Shown here: piece by piece, positions 6,619-14,525 of the stretch
How positions within the stretch are numbered: position 1 is the first letter of the stretch
How the letters are laid out: every line of letters starts with the position of its first letter
Notes under the pieces: model-generated
The model's input: the letters and a program-made list of their open reading frames with translations, nothing else
Databases searched by the model: none
Told to the model about the DNA's origin: nothing
NCBI GenBank assembly: GCA_900541585.1
Contig: UQKD01000032.1
Coordinates: 1 to 22,490, forward strand
Reading direction: 5' to 3'
DNA from: an uncultured Alistipes sp.
Lineage (GTDB): Bacteria; Bacteroidota; Bacteroidia; Bacteroidales; Rikenellaceae
DNA length: 22,490 bases
Made by a program: the position numbers and the translations under genes

Positions 6619-7626
6619 CTATGCCTCCACGTATTTGGCCGCGGCGTCGGCTGCGGCGATACCCTCGTTCAGCGACTCGCCGATGTTCTTGGGTGCCGTA
6701 ACGGTCCCGGCGTAGAAAATGCCGTCGATGTTGCTCTTCACGTTGCCGAGGAACATGTCCCGCGGAGCCATGAAGCCGCTCGGAGCGCGCCGGAGTCCTG
6801 CCCCTTCGGCCAGCGCGGCGTTGTCGTCGTTGGCCCGCATGCCCACGATCAGCACCAGCATGTCGACGCTCATGCGCAGGGGGCGGCCCGTCAGCGTGTC
6901 CTCGGCCTTGATCTGCACCCTTCCGTCGATCGTCGGACTGGCCTCCGAGATGCGTCCGCGCAGGAAGTGGATGTTGTATTTCTGCTGCGCCTCGCGGTAC
7001 ATCTCCTCGTAGCCGGGGCCGAACATGCGGATGTCCATGTAAAAGTTGAAGACGTCGGCCTCGGGGAAGAGCTGTTTCATCTCCATGGCCTGCTTCACGC
7101 CCGTGATGCAGCACACCTTCGAGCAGTGCTGCTGGCACACCTTCTCGTCGCGCGAACCCACGCAGTGCAGGAAGGCGATGCGCCTGGGGCGCGAGCCGTC
7201 GGCCATGGCCACGCGGCCCTCGTTCAACATCCGCTCGATGTCGACCGTCGTGAAGACGTTGTCGTAGATGCCGTAGCCGTACTCCTCCTTGATCGAGGCG
7301 TCGAAAAGCGTGAAACCGCTGGCCACCACCACCGAATCGCACGGCAGCGTCCGCCCGTCGGCGAGCGTGACGCTCTGCTTCGTGAAGCCCGTGACCTCCG
7401 TGGAGGTCATCACCTCGATTCCGCACTCGTTGACTCTGCTGCGCAGCTGGGTCAGCACCTCCCCGGCGGGGGTGAACGACGGGAACAGCACGTGCCAGCC
7501 CCGGAGCTTGCCGCCCAGTTCGGCCTCCTTCTCGATGATGACCGGGCTGATGCCCTGCTCCGCCAGGCGCAGGGCCGTCTGCATGCCCGCAACGCCGCCG
7601 CCGATGATGATAACTCGTTTTTTCAT
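6619..7626 (-). CDS. HdrA-like FAD-dependent oxidoreductase
   Basis: The 335 residues start with an FAD-binding Rossmann motif (IIGGGVAG, 7-14, then EKEAELGG at 32-39). They carry the cysteine cluster typical of HdrA at Cys155, 164, 168 and 172-173 (HCVGSR...CSKVCC) and close with a second FAD-contact segment (GIFYAGTVTAP, 302-312). The protein is about half the length of methanogen HdrA and has no ferredoxin insertions. It resembles the compact HdrA/QmoA-type subunits. It would be the flavin hub of the complex, with electrons moving out through the HdrC-like proteins. Its ATG overlaps the TAA of the HdrB-like gene by one base, implying translational coupling. Confidence 0.88.
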   Translation of the reverse strand: MKKRVIIIGGGVAGMQTALRLAEQGISPVIIEKEAELGGKLRGWHVLFPSFTPAGEVLTQLRSRVNECGIEVMTSTEVTGFTKQSVTLADGRTLPCDSVVVASGFTLFDASIKEEYGYGIYDNVFTTVDIERMLNEGRVAMADGSRPRRIAFLHCVGSRDEKVCQQHCSKVCCITGVKQAMEMKQLFPEADVFNFYMDIRMFGPGYEEMYREAQQKYNIHFLRGRISEASPTIDGRVQIKAEDTLTGRPLRMSVDMLVLIVGMRANDDNAALAEGAGLRRAPSGFMAPRDMFLGNVKSNIDGIFYAGTVTAPKNIGESLNEGIAAADAAAKYVEA

Positions 7627-8717
7627 TATTCTCTGATGTCGTAAATCGTATCCGTCGGGCAGCAGTTGACCACCGCCGACTCGGGTTTTCCGATATATTT
7701 CCCGTTGCGGCCCAGATACTTGGCCGCGGGGTCGTACTCGACGCCCATCTTGTCCAGCAACGGTTCCACGTCGACCTGGTGCATCTGCATGCCCAGCGCC
7801 CAGGGGTCGTAGCCCAGCACCAGCCCGGCCATCTCCTCATAGGTCAGCACCGGGATTCCGTGGCCGTTCTGGCCGTAGGTCGTACCCTCCATCTCGGCAA
7901 TGGCGTACTGCCACTTGTCGAGGAACATCGCGCAGCCCGGACAGTTGGCCACGATGAAATCGGGCTTGTAGGGCGCCATGCTCTCCAGTTTCTTGTGCGA
8001 ATTGGCGATCGAATAGCCGCGGTTGGCCTGCACGAGGTAGTTGCGGAAACCGAATCCACAGCAGTGCCGGCGTTCGGGATAGTCGACTACATCGCCGCCC
8101 CACGACTCGACCATGCCGGCCAGTACATACGGAAATTCCGACCCTCCGATACCGGATTTCGGAAATATCTTGGCATAGTGGCAGCCGATGTGCTCGACGA
8201 CTTTCAGCGGTTCGCCCGTCGCGGCGTTGACGAGCCGTTTCCGGGCCTTTGCGGCGATCTCCTCCCGGAAATGGAACACGATGTCCGAGGTGTGGGCCAG
8301 GCTCGCGGGCTTCTTGAACTCACGCCGGGTCGCCTTCCAGAGGTTCTCGCGCGTCTTCTCCTCCGTCTCGGGGAACTCGTGCCATGTGGCCAGAATCTCC
8401 GAATAGACGCCGAACGAGGTGATGCACGAAGTCACGAGGTTCTCATACCCCGCCTCGCCCATCAGCGCGAACTGCCGCGCCACGACGGTCATGATCGTCT
8501 CCAGCGGCACAATATCCGAATGGTAGCCGATACCCGTGCACGACGAGTGCTTGGGGTCGTCCGTGAGGTCCTTGCCCAGGTCGTTGCGCAGCATGTCGAT
8601 AAACAACTTTTCGCTGCCCGGGAAGAAATTCTGCCGGATGCAGCTGCGCGCGTAATAATAGTGGTCGTCGGCGATCTCCTTCTGATAGTCCTGCCAACTC
8701 TTTCGCTTCATGGTCAT
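7626..8717 (-). CDS. HdrB-like CCG-domain subunit
   Basis: This 363-residue soluble protein is related to HdrB. The C-terminal CCG domain is complete: Cys179, CC219-220, and Cys259/262 in NCPGC. That should bind one noncubane [4Fe-4S] cluster. The N-terminal repeat is degenerate: it keeps Cys26, Cys60 and Cys98, but the CC pair is reduced to Ser-Cys (59-60) and the final CxxC cysteine is Ser101. The frame starts at ATG 8717, with a second ATG at 8711. The 1-bp gap to the upstream HdrC-like stop favours 8717. In HdrABC complexes this subunit is the site of disulfide reduction; here the substrate is unknown. Confidence 0.86.
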   Translation of the reverse strand: MTMKRKSWQDYQKEIADDHYYYARSCIRQNFFPGSEKLFIDMLRNDLGKDLTDDPKHSSCTGIGYHSDIVPLETIMTVVARQFALMGEAGYENLVTSCITSFGVYSEILATWHEFPETEEKTRENLWKATRREFKKPASLAHTSDIVFHFREEIAAKARKRLVNAATGEPLKVVEHIGCHYAKIFPKSGIGGSEFPYVLAGMVESWGGDVVDYPERRHCCGFGFRNYLVQANRGYSIANSHKKLESMAPYKPDFIVANCPGCAMFLDKWQYAIAEMEGTTYGQNGHGIPVLTYEEMAGLVLGYDPWALGMQMHQVDVEPLLDKMGVEYDPAAKYLGRNGKYIGKPESAVVNCCPTDTIYDIRE

Positions 8718-8718
8718 C

Positions 8719-9420
8719 TCAATAATGCTCGTTGCTATTGTTCAGGAAGACATCCATCATGTACTGCTGGTCGGCGCCCTCCTCGTAGCCCAGTTCGCGG
8801 GCCTTGCGGTCGGAATGCCGCTCGATGGTGTCGAACATCTCGCTGCCGCCGCTGACCTTGAAGATCTCGTTGATCTCGGAGAGCGACTCCTCGTCCAGAC
8901 GGCGCAGGGCACCGGCACCGTGGCGCATGTAGACGGGCGTGAACTGCCCGTAAATCTCCCGGTCGTTGTCGTAGACCCATTTCCAGACGGTCCCCTGCTC
9001 GGGATGCAGATCGGGTTTCACGAGGCGCGGAACGATGCAGTAGCCCGTGCGGAGGATGTTCTCGCCGATGATGCGTTTCAGGGCCAGCTGCTGGCGGCCC
9101 TTCTCGCTCTCGACGAAGAAACCGAGTTTCTGCGACAGCGTGCGCAGCGCCTGGATCACGTAACCCGGCGTATTGCCCCGCGGACAGCGCGGACGGCACG
9201 ACATGCATTCGCCGCAATACCAGATCGTGTCGCTCTTCAAAAGCTCCTCGATGGCTTCGTCGTCGCGCGTCTGCACGATGGAGACGATCTGGCGGGGATC
9301 GTAGTTGTAGAACTCGGCCGCCGGGCAGACGCCCGTACAGACCCCGCAGTTCATGCACGACTGAAGGCCCTCCTTCATCCGCACGTCCTCCATAAGCATA
9401 TCGAAGTACTTGGTAGTCAT
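8719..9420 (-). CDS. HdrC-like Fe-S subunit, first gene of the operon
   Basis: The 233 residues carry two [4Fe-4S] motifs near the N-terminus, Cys22, 25, 28, 32 and Cys69, 72, 75, 79. A tail of about 150 residues without cysteine motifs follows (residues 84-233), containing several possible amphipathic helices. HdrC proteins usually pair with HdrB, and the next gene is HdrB-like, 1 bp away, so the two probably form a subcomplex. No full promoter with both boxes could be identified upstream. Confidence 0.86.
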   Translation of the reverse strand: MTTKYFDMLMEDVRMKEGLQSCMNCGVCTGVCPAAEFYNYDPRQIVSIVQTRDDEAIEELLKSDTIWYCGECMSCRPRCPRGNTPGYVIQALRTLSQKLGFFVESEKGRQQLALKRIIGENILRTGYCIVPRLVKPDLHPEQGTVWKWVYDNDREIYGQFTPVYMRHGAGALRRLDEESLSEINEIFKVSGGSEMFDTIERHSDRKARELGYEEGADQQYMMDVFLNNSNEHY

Positions 9421-9514
9421 ATATTCATCTCTTTTTTTCGCAGGTTCTTTCCGCTTTCGGTCGTCCCTGGCTCACGGCGTTCCACCGTGTTTGCAAGTTT
9501 GACCCCTCACCAAA

Positions 9515-9532
9515 CCCCTCCCAAGGGAGGGG
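9515..9532. repeat. GC-rich palindrome in the spacer between folA and the Hdr operon
   Basis: CCCCTCCC (9515-9522) and GGGAGGGG (9525-9532) form an 8-bp inverted repeat around AA. The flanks (GACCCCTCACC before, GCTTGTCGCATCGCG after) look like a dispersed intergenic repeat rather than a terminator, as no T-tract follows on either strand. Confidence 0.4.
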
Positions 9533-9580
9533 CTTGTCGCATCGCGTCCGGAATGCGGACAAGACGAAACCGGGAAACAT

Positions 9581-9605
9581 AAAAAAACCTTTGCAGTGCA
9601 AAGGT
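9581..9605 (-). terminator. Probable terminator after folA, overlapping a TAnnTTTG box
   Basis: On the minus strand ACCTTTGC (9605-9598), loop ACT and GCAAAGGT (9594-9587) form a perfect 8-bp stem, followed by seven T residues. It lies about 55 bp after the folA stop. TACCTTTG at 9605-9598 also fits a Bacteroidetes -7 box, but no TTTG lies at the required distance upstream. Confidence 0.6.
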
Positions 9606-9658
9606 AGGGAATCCGGCCGAGCCGGGTGGTGGTATAAATGCGTAATTTGCCCGGGCAC

Positions 9659-10138
9659 CTACGGACGCTCCCAGGTTTCGAACGCAAAGGGATACGGATA
9701 CTCCTCCCCGCAGGGGAACGACTCGGAATCCGTGAGCCGCCATTCGCGCTCGTCCCACGCGGGAAACCGCGTGTCGCCCTCGTAGGAGCGGAAAACACGT
9801 GTGAGGTAGAACCTCCGGGCCAGCGGCAGCGCCTCGGCGTAGATCTGCGCCCCGCCGATGACGAACACCTCCTCGTCCTTGGGAAAGAGTGCGATGGCCT
9901 CCTCCAGCGAGTGCACGACCGTGCAGCCCGGAATCGCGGCCTTTTGCCGCGTGACGACGACGTTGGTGCGGTTGGGAAGCGGGCGCCCGAGCGACTCCCA
10001 GGTCTTGCGGCCCATGACGACCGGATGGCCCGTCGTCACGGCCTTGAAATGCCGGAGGTCCTCGGAAATGTGCCACAGCAGGGCATTCTTGTCGCCGATA
10101 ACGCCGTTTTCGGCAACGGCTACGATAAGGCTTATCAT
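9659..10138 (-). CDS. folA: Dihydrofolate reductase
   Basis: This 159-residue enzyme reduces dihydrofolate to tetrahydrofolate with NADPH. Diagnostic segments are the N-terminal strand MISLIVAVAENGVIG, the substrate-binding LLWHISEDLRHFK with acidic Asp27, the NADPH-contact VMGRKTWESLG (41-51) and VIGGAQIY near residue 100. Length is typical of bacterial DHFR. It lies downstream of thyA on the same strand, a common pairing because ThyA produces the dihydrofolate that this enzyme recycles. A small unrelated gene separates the two here. Confidence 0.95.
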   Translation of the reverse strand: MISLIVAVAENGVIGDKNALLWHISEDLRHFKAVTTGHPVVMGRKTWESLGRPLPNRTNVVVTRQKAAIPGCTVVHSLEEAIALFPKDEEVFVIGGAQIYAEALPLARRFYLTRVFRSYEGDTRFPAWDEREWRLTDSESFPCGEEYPYPFAFETWERP

Positions 10139-10210
10139 AAAGTCATTTTGTTTTCGAAAAGAAAGAAGCTCCGCCCGACCACACGGGACATAACGGGCAG
10201 GACACCGTTC

Positions 10211-10681
10211 CTATCTGGGTCTAATCATAATCTGTTCGAGGAGCATGGTTTCGGCTTCGCTTTTCTCGACGCCGATGATCCAGTCCCCATACGCATAATA
10301 TTGAAACCGCCCGGCCTTCCCGGAAGCATACGGTTGCAGAAGCCGGCAGAGATCGTCGGCAAACGATGTCTTGTCGACAAGATTGAACCAGGAAAAAGAG
10401 GTCACTCCTTTCCGGGTTTTACCGATAGCGAGCACCATTTCGCCGGGTTTCCCCTGCTGATAAATCGGCGCATCCGCATCGTCGCTCATGCACGTGAGTC
10501 CCAGGGACGACATCTCCTTTTTCCAAGCTTCGAAATCCTGCTCCGCATAGCGTATGAGCAGATCGATCGTAGGGACGACAAACCGAATGCCATGCACCTC
10601 CCTCATCGCAACGGATCGCTGCGCAAAAGCCCCGGTGACCACCAGCAGAAACAACACGAGCAGGCTAAATGTCTTTTTCAT
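10211..10681 (-). CDS. Small exported protein of unknown function between thyA and folA
   Basis: The 156-residue product starts with a clear signal peptide: MKK, a hydrophobic core LLVLFLLVVTG, and an AFA-Q cleavage site near residue 20. The mature part of about 136 residues has alternating strands and helices and a single cysteine pair at 64 and 112. I recognise no family. The frame runs on upstream through thyA in another reading phase, but the signal peptide and the ATG at 10681 mark the true start. It is on the same strand as thyA and folA and may be co-transcribed, yet nothing links it to folate metabolism. Confidence 0.7.
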   Translation of the reverse strand: MKKTFSLLVLFLLVVTGAFAQRSVAMREVHGIRFVVPTIDLLIRYAEQDFEAWKKEMSSLGLTCMSDDADAPIYQQGKPGEMVLAIGKTRKGVTSFSWFNLVDKTSFADDLCRLLQPYASGKAGRFQYYAYGDWIIGVEKSEAETMLLEQIMIRPR

Positions 10682-10725
10682 AAGCAACGGTCTTTTTTTC
10701 ACGAACGGCACTGCCGGGAAAACTG

Positions 10726-11619
10726 TCAGAACGACATCGGGGCCTTGATCGCGGGCCACGGGTCGTAATCTTCGAGCGTGAAATCTTCGTAGCGGAAGTC
10801 GAAAACCGACTTTACGGCGGGGTTCAGCCGCAGCGTCGGCAGCGGACGCGGCTCGCGCGACAACTGTTCGTCGACCTGCTCCAGATGGTTCAGGTAAAGA
10901 TGCGTATCGCCCAGCGTATGGATGAACTCGCCGGGCTGCAAGCCGCACACTTGCGCCATCATGGAGGTCAGCAGGGCGTAGGAGGCGATGTTGAACGGCA
11001 CGCCGAGGAACGTATCGGCGCTGCGCTGGTACAACAGGCACGAGAGGCGCCCCCCGGCCACGTAGAACTGGAACAGCACATGACACGGCGGCAGGGCCAT
11101 CGCGTCGATCTCGGCGACGTTCCACGCCGAGACCAGGATGCGCCGCGACTCGGGGTTCGTGCGGATCAGCTCGACGGCCTGCGCGATCTGGTCCACGACG
11201 CCCCCGTCGGGCCGGGGCCACGAACGCCACTGGTAGCCGTAGACATGGTTCAGGTCGCCGAAGCGGTAGCCTTCGACCGGCGATTCGACGCCCGCCGAGG
11301 CGAGGAACGTCTCCCGGCCGACGGGCAACACCCCGTGGCGCACGCACAGTTCGTTGTAATGACGGTAGGCGTCGTTGTCCCAGATATGAACGCCGTTCTC
11401 CACGAGGTATCTGATATTGGTGTCGCCCCGCAGGAACCACAGCAGTTCGTGGATCACGCCCTTCAGAAAGACCTTCTTGGTCGTCAGCAGCGGGAAACCC
11501 TCCGCCAGGTCGAAGCGCATCTGGTGGCCGAAGATCCCCTTGGTCCCGGTTCCCGTGCGGTCGCCCCGCACGACGCCTTCCGTCTTGATCCGACGCAGCA
11601 GATCGAGGTATTGTTTCAC
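10726..11619 (-). CDS. thyA: Thymidylate synthase
   Basis: This 297-residue enzyme converts dUMP to dTMP using methylene-tetrahydrofolate. The catalytic Cys179 lies in [13 protein letters not shown]. The phosphate-binding RR is in [11 protein letters not shown] (157-167), and the folate/dUMP segments RGDRTGTGT (18-26) and GDTHLYLNH are present. It is about 30 residues longer than E. coli ThyA because of an insertion around residues 85-120, as in the longer bacterial forms. It is preceded at 39 bp by lpxH on the same strand. Confidence 0.96.
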   Translation of the reverse strand: MKQYLDLLRRIKTEGVVRGDRTGTGTKGIFGHQMRFDLAEGFPLLTTKKVFLKGVIHELLWFLRGDTNIRYLVENGVHIWDNDAYRHYNELCVRHGVLPVGRETFLASAGVESPVEGYRFGDLNHVYGYQWRSWPRPDGGVVDQIAQAVELIRTNPESRRILVSAWNVAEIDAMALPPCHVLFQFYVAGGRLSCLLYQRSADTFLGVPFNIASYALLTSMMAQVCGLQPGEFIHTLGDTHLYLNHLEQVDEQLSREPRPLPTLRLNPAVKSVFDFRYEDFTLEDYDPWPAIKAPMSF

Positions 11620-11658
11620 TGAATCGTCATTTAATCGTTTTATCTCGAAACCGGAGCC

Positions 11659-12429
11659 TTACCCCAGCATTTTCAGCGTCATCTCACCCGCCGCATCCAG
11701 CACAGCGTAAGAGGGATTCCCGGCCCAACAGCCGAGGTTCACCACGTGCAGCGACCCTTCGCGGTAGTCGCGCGGGAAGTGCATGTGTCCGAAAACGAAA
11801 TGGTCGACCACATGCGCCCGGGCGTACTCGCGGGCGTACTCGACCAGCGGCTCGGTGTGCGGCTCGGAAGGTCCCGTGTAGGGTTCGGTCAGCACCGCCC
11901 CGCGGACCGCCTCCTCGCCGTGCCCCTTGCGCGACTTGCCGCTCCACCAATGGCCGAAGCGCAACGCCCAGTCGGGGTGCACGCCCCACGAAAAGAGCCA
12001 TTTCAGCGTCCGCGAACGGAAAATGCGGTTCAGGAACTTGAGCATCGGCTGCCCGTCGATCTTCATGTTGTCGCCGTGGGCGATGAAGACTTTTTTGCCC
12101 GAGAGGGTCATCACCTGCGGCGCGGTGTGAATCTCCAGCCCGCACTCGCGCGCGAGGTAGTCGCCGACCCACATGTCGTGGTTGCCCGTGAAGAAAACCA
12201 CCCGGACACCCCGGTCGGTCAGTTCGGCCAACTTGCCCAGCGTCCGCACGAACCCCTTGGGGACCACGCGGCGGTATTCGAACCAGAAATCGAAGATGTC
12301 CCCGACCAGGAAGATCGCCTCCGCATCCCGGGCCGCGTCGTCGAGCCACGCCACGAAACGCCTTTCGACCGCCCGCGCCGTCGCGGCATCGCCGGCTCCC
12401 AGGTGGATGTCGGATGCGAAATAATACAT
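11659..12429 (-). CDS. lpxH: UDP-2,3-diacylglucosamine diphosphatase (LpxH-type)
   Basis: This 256-residue calcineurin-type metallophosphoesterase has all expected metal ligands: DIH (Asp7, His9), GDIFDFW (Asp44, Asp47), GNHD (82-85), HGD (118-120) and GHMH (214-217). GDIFDFWFEY and the long insertion before GHMH are characteristic of LpxH, which cleaves UDP-diacylglucosamine to lipid X in lipid A synthesis at the inner face of the cytoplasmic membrane. It starts 4 bp after the upstream lipoprotein gene. A related phosphoesterase of unknown substrate is the only real alternative. Confidence 0.9.
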   Translation of the reverse strand: MYYFASDIHLGAGDAATARAVERRFVAWLDDAARDAEAIFLVGDIFDFWFEYRRVVPKGFVRTLGKLAELTDRGVRVVFFTGNHDMWVGDYLARECGLEIHTAPQVMTLSGKKVFIAHGDNMKIDGQPMLKFLNRIFRSRTLKWLFSWGVHPDWALRFGHWWSGKSRKGHGEEAVRGAVLTEPYTGPSEPHTEPLVEYAREYARAHVVDHFVFGHMHFPRDYREGSLHVVNLGCWAGNPSYAVLDAAGEMTLKMLG

Positions 12430-12433
12430 GATT

Positions 12434-13573
12434 CTATTTTGTCAGCTCGTCCAGTTTCGCTTCGAGGCTCTTGCCGTAGATGTTCTTGGCCACGATCGTG
12501 CCCTCCTTGTCGATCAGAAAGTTCGCCGGAAGCCGCTGCACGTTGTAAAGCCCGAGGGCCACGGACGAGCGCCCGCGCAGGTCGCTGACCGAAATCCACG
12601 GCAGCTGCTGTTCCTGCACGGCGGTGATCCACAGCGGCTTCGACGTATCGACGGCCACCTGATAGACCTCGAACCCGACGGGTGCGTCGGCATATTTCCG
12701 ATAAAGTTCCTTCAGATCGGCGTTCAGCGCGTTGCTCGACCCCAGCTCCGCCGACCAGAAATCCAACAGCACGACCTTCCCCGCCAGCGACGAGAGACGG
12801 ATCTTCTTGCCGTAGATGTCCGTCATTTCGAGGTCCGGATGGCGAGCTTCGGTGATCTGCGAAGTGAGGCTGATACGGGCGTCCATGCGGGCGATCTCGG
12901 CCAGCAGCGATTGCAGGTAGGGCGACTCGGGGTAGCTCTCCTGCAACGCCTCGGCAACGGTGCGGTAGTAGACCACGTCGCTGTCGCCGTTGAACAGGTA
13001 CGTGTCGCCCGGCAGCCGCTGGTAGAGGGCGTAGACCGCCGCCAGCGACGCCTTGTGCTCGATGATGAACCGCAGCTGCTCGCGGCGGATGCGGTAGTAT
13101 TCGGCCGTATAGTCCTTGATCAGCGCCTTGCGCTCTTCGTCCGTGAGGTTGCGCGCGAATCCCGCGCCCATGTTCTCCAGCCGCTGCGCCCCCGTGACGA
13201 AGGCCTGGTAAAACTGCCGCAGCAGTTCCGACTCGGAGGAACCCTCCACCGTATAGTTGCGGATGACGCTGCCCACGGAACTGACCGTCAGCCGGTCGCC
13301 GCCGGCGATCAGCAGCGGAATGCGCTCGCCGTCGTAGATCACATTATATAAGGAAGGGTTTTTCGCCACGCCCGTGAGTTCCATGCGGTAGCTGCCGTCG
13401 GGGGCCAGCGCCGCCGAATCCACGACCGACTGCGTCAGCGGAAGAACCTGCTCCAGATAGATATTTTTCGCGTCGCCGCCGACGAAGCGGCCCGAAATCT
13501 TCACTTTCGACGACTGACAGCCACACATCAGGGCGGCCGTCGTAAGCGTTACGAAAAGCGTTTGCTTGTTCAT
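12434..13573 (-). CDS. Thioredoxin-fold lipoprotein (DUF4369/TlpA-like) lacking CxxC
   Basis: The 379-residue protein has a lipoprotein-type signal ending at Cys17 or Cys19. An N-terminal beta domain (about 22-110) of the DUF4369 kind follows, then a helical middle and a C-terminal AhpC/TSA-type thioredoxin fold (about 240-379). The fold is recognisable from GKVVLLDFWSAE and the cis-proline segment RLPANFLID (Pro349). The active-site CxxC expected after FW is absent: the equivalent positions read Leu277-Gly-Ser-Ser280. It is therefore unlikely to be a thiol oxidoreductase and may act as a binding or structural protein in the periplasm. A TATCTTTG box lies 30 bp upstream. Confidence 0.82.
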   Translation of the reverse strand: MNKQTLFVTLTTAALMCGCQSSKVKISGRFVGGDAKNIYLEQVLPLTQSVVDSAALAPDGSYRMELTGVAKNPSLYNVIYDGERIPLLIAGGDRLTVSSVGSVIRNYTVEGSSESELLRQFYQAFVTGAQRLENMGAGFARNLTDEERKALIKDYTAEYYRIRREQLRFIIEHKASLAAVYALYQRLPGDTYLFNGDSDVVYYRTVAEALQESYPESPYLQSLLAEIARMDARISLTSQITEARHPDLEMTDIYGKKIRLSSLAGKVVLLDFWSAELGSSNALNADLKELYRKYADAPVGFEVYQVAVDTSKPLWITAVQEQQLPWISVSDLRGRSSVALGLYNVQRLPANFLIDKEGTIVAKNIYGKSLEAKLDELTK

Positions 13574-13602
13574 TTACGATCGTTTTCGCGGTTAATGAAG
13601 AA

Positions 13603-13610
13603 CAAAGATA
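13603..13610 (-). promoter_or_regulatory. -7 box (TAnnTTTG) for the lipoprotein gene
   Basis: On the minus strand TATCTTTG matches the Bacteroidetes -7 element and lies 30 bp upstream of the ATG. No TTTG was found at the usual 19-20 nt spacing, so this is a half-match. Confidence 0.4.
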
Positions 13611-13635
13611 TAAATTTTCCGCAAATACGCGCCCT

Positions 13636-14334
13636 TTATTTCGACGAATTGCGGTGCGGCCCGTTGTTTTTCGTGAAATTGCGGTAGGACTGCTGGTTGC
13701 GGTTTTTCTGCTGCCGCTGCTGCTGATGGGGCTGGCGATGCTGCTGCGGACCCTTTTGGGGACGCGCCGAAAAGGGCTGTTTATAGTCGCTTCGGAGATT
13801 ATTCAAGGCAACTTCGTCGATTTGGATAGCTCCCCCGGACATGCGCTTGATGTCTTTTACGATCACTTCGTTACTGGGATGCTCCTGGTTGTATTCGTAG
13901 CTCTTCGTGCGCATGTAGCGGGCCAGGTTGTCCACCGTGCGCGAGACCGTCCGCGGGTTGCGCTCGTCGGCCAGACCGCGGATCATACGCTCGACGTATT
14001 TGCCGTAATGCTTATAGGTGATCCGCCCTTGGGAATAGGACATCCGGCGGGGCGATGCGGTCAGCTCCTGGCGCGAGGGCTGCGGGTAGGGTGAGTCCAC
14101 ATCGAGCTGAAAATCAGACATGATGAAAAGGTGATCCCAGAGTTTGTGGGTGAAATCGGCCGTGTCGCGCAGCAAAGGATTCAGATTGCCCATCACGGCG
14201 ATCACGGCCCGCGCCTGGCGGTTGCGCTCGCGGCGGTCCTCGATTGCCAGCAGCGAGTCGATCATCTCCTGGATATGGCGCCCGTACTCGGGCAGGTACA
14301 ACTTGCGTCGTGTGTAATTGTAATTCTTTTTCAT
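13636..14334 (-). CDS. DUF4290 family protein
   Basis: This 232-residue conserved Bacteroidetes protein is of unknown function. The N-terminal two thirds are mostly helical (YLPEYGRHIQEMIDSLL, RQARAVIAVMGNLNP, FTHKLWDHLFIMSDF), which are family hallmarks. The last 45 residues are a low-complexity basic tail rich in Gln, Asn, Arg and Pro, suggesting nucleic-acid contact or disorder. The frame is open to a GTG at 14355, but the ATG at 14334 (MKKNYNYTR) gives the usual family start. It is read divergently from the sigma-54 activator-like gene. Confidence 0.85.
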   Translation of the reverse strand: MKKNYNYTRRKLYLPEYGRHIQEMIDSLLAIEDRRERNRQARAVIAVMGNLNPLLRDTADFTHKLWDHLFIMSDFQLDVDSPYPQPSRQELTASPRRMSYSQGRITYKHYGKYVERMIRGLADERNPRTVSRTVDNLARYMRTKSYEYNQEHPSNEVIVKDIKRMSGGAIQIDEVALNNLRSDYKQPFSARPQKGPQQHRQPHQQQRQQKNRNQQSYRNFTKNNGPHRNSSK

Positions 14335-14372
14335 ATTGTATTTGCGGTCCGGCACACTAGTGCGATTCGTCC

Positions 14373-14452
14373 GCCGGAGCCTCCGGCAAGACCTTTGCGG
14401 TAGACCGTTTAAAGATCGTTTTCATCATTATCCGCACTCCGGAGCAAGACCT
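14373..14452. repeat. CCGGAG palindromes with a 9-bp direct repeat
   Basis: In the 191-bp divergent spacer, GCCGGAG-C-CTCCGGC (14373-14387) is a perfect inverted repeat. CTCCGGAG (14436-14443) is a second palindrome. Each is followed by GCAAGACCT, at 14386-14394 and 14444-14452. They might be operator sites or a degenerate intergenic repeat. Confidence 0.35.
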
Positions 14453-14458
14453 CCGGGA

Positions 14459-14490
14459 TTCGTTTTACACGGCGGAAAATCATAACTTTG
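14459..14490 (+). promoter_or_regulatory. Candidate promoter of the sigma-54 activator-like gene
   Basis: TTCG (14459-14462), a 20-nt spacer and TAACTTTG (14483-14490) match the Bacteroidetes promoter with one mismatch in the -33 box. The start codon is 36 bp downstream. Confidence 0.5.
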
Positions 14491-14525
14491 GGACAAAAGT
14501 AGGTAAAATTTCGGAAAAACAAGCT

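Noticed and set aside
6281..7840. 519-residue minus frame that includes the HdrC-like ferredoxin at its end
   Set aside because: Its upstream two thirds are an out-of-frame reading of the HdrA-like gene. The real gene starts at the ATG at 6616.
10211..11440. 409-residue minus frame covering the small exported protein and much of thyA
   Set aside because: Only the last 156 residues make sense, starting with a signal peptide at 10681. The rest is an alternative frame of thyA.
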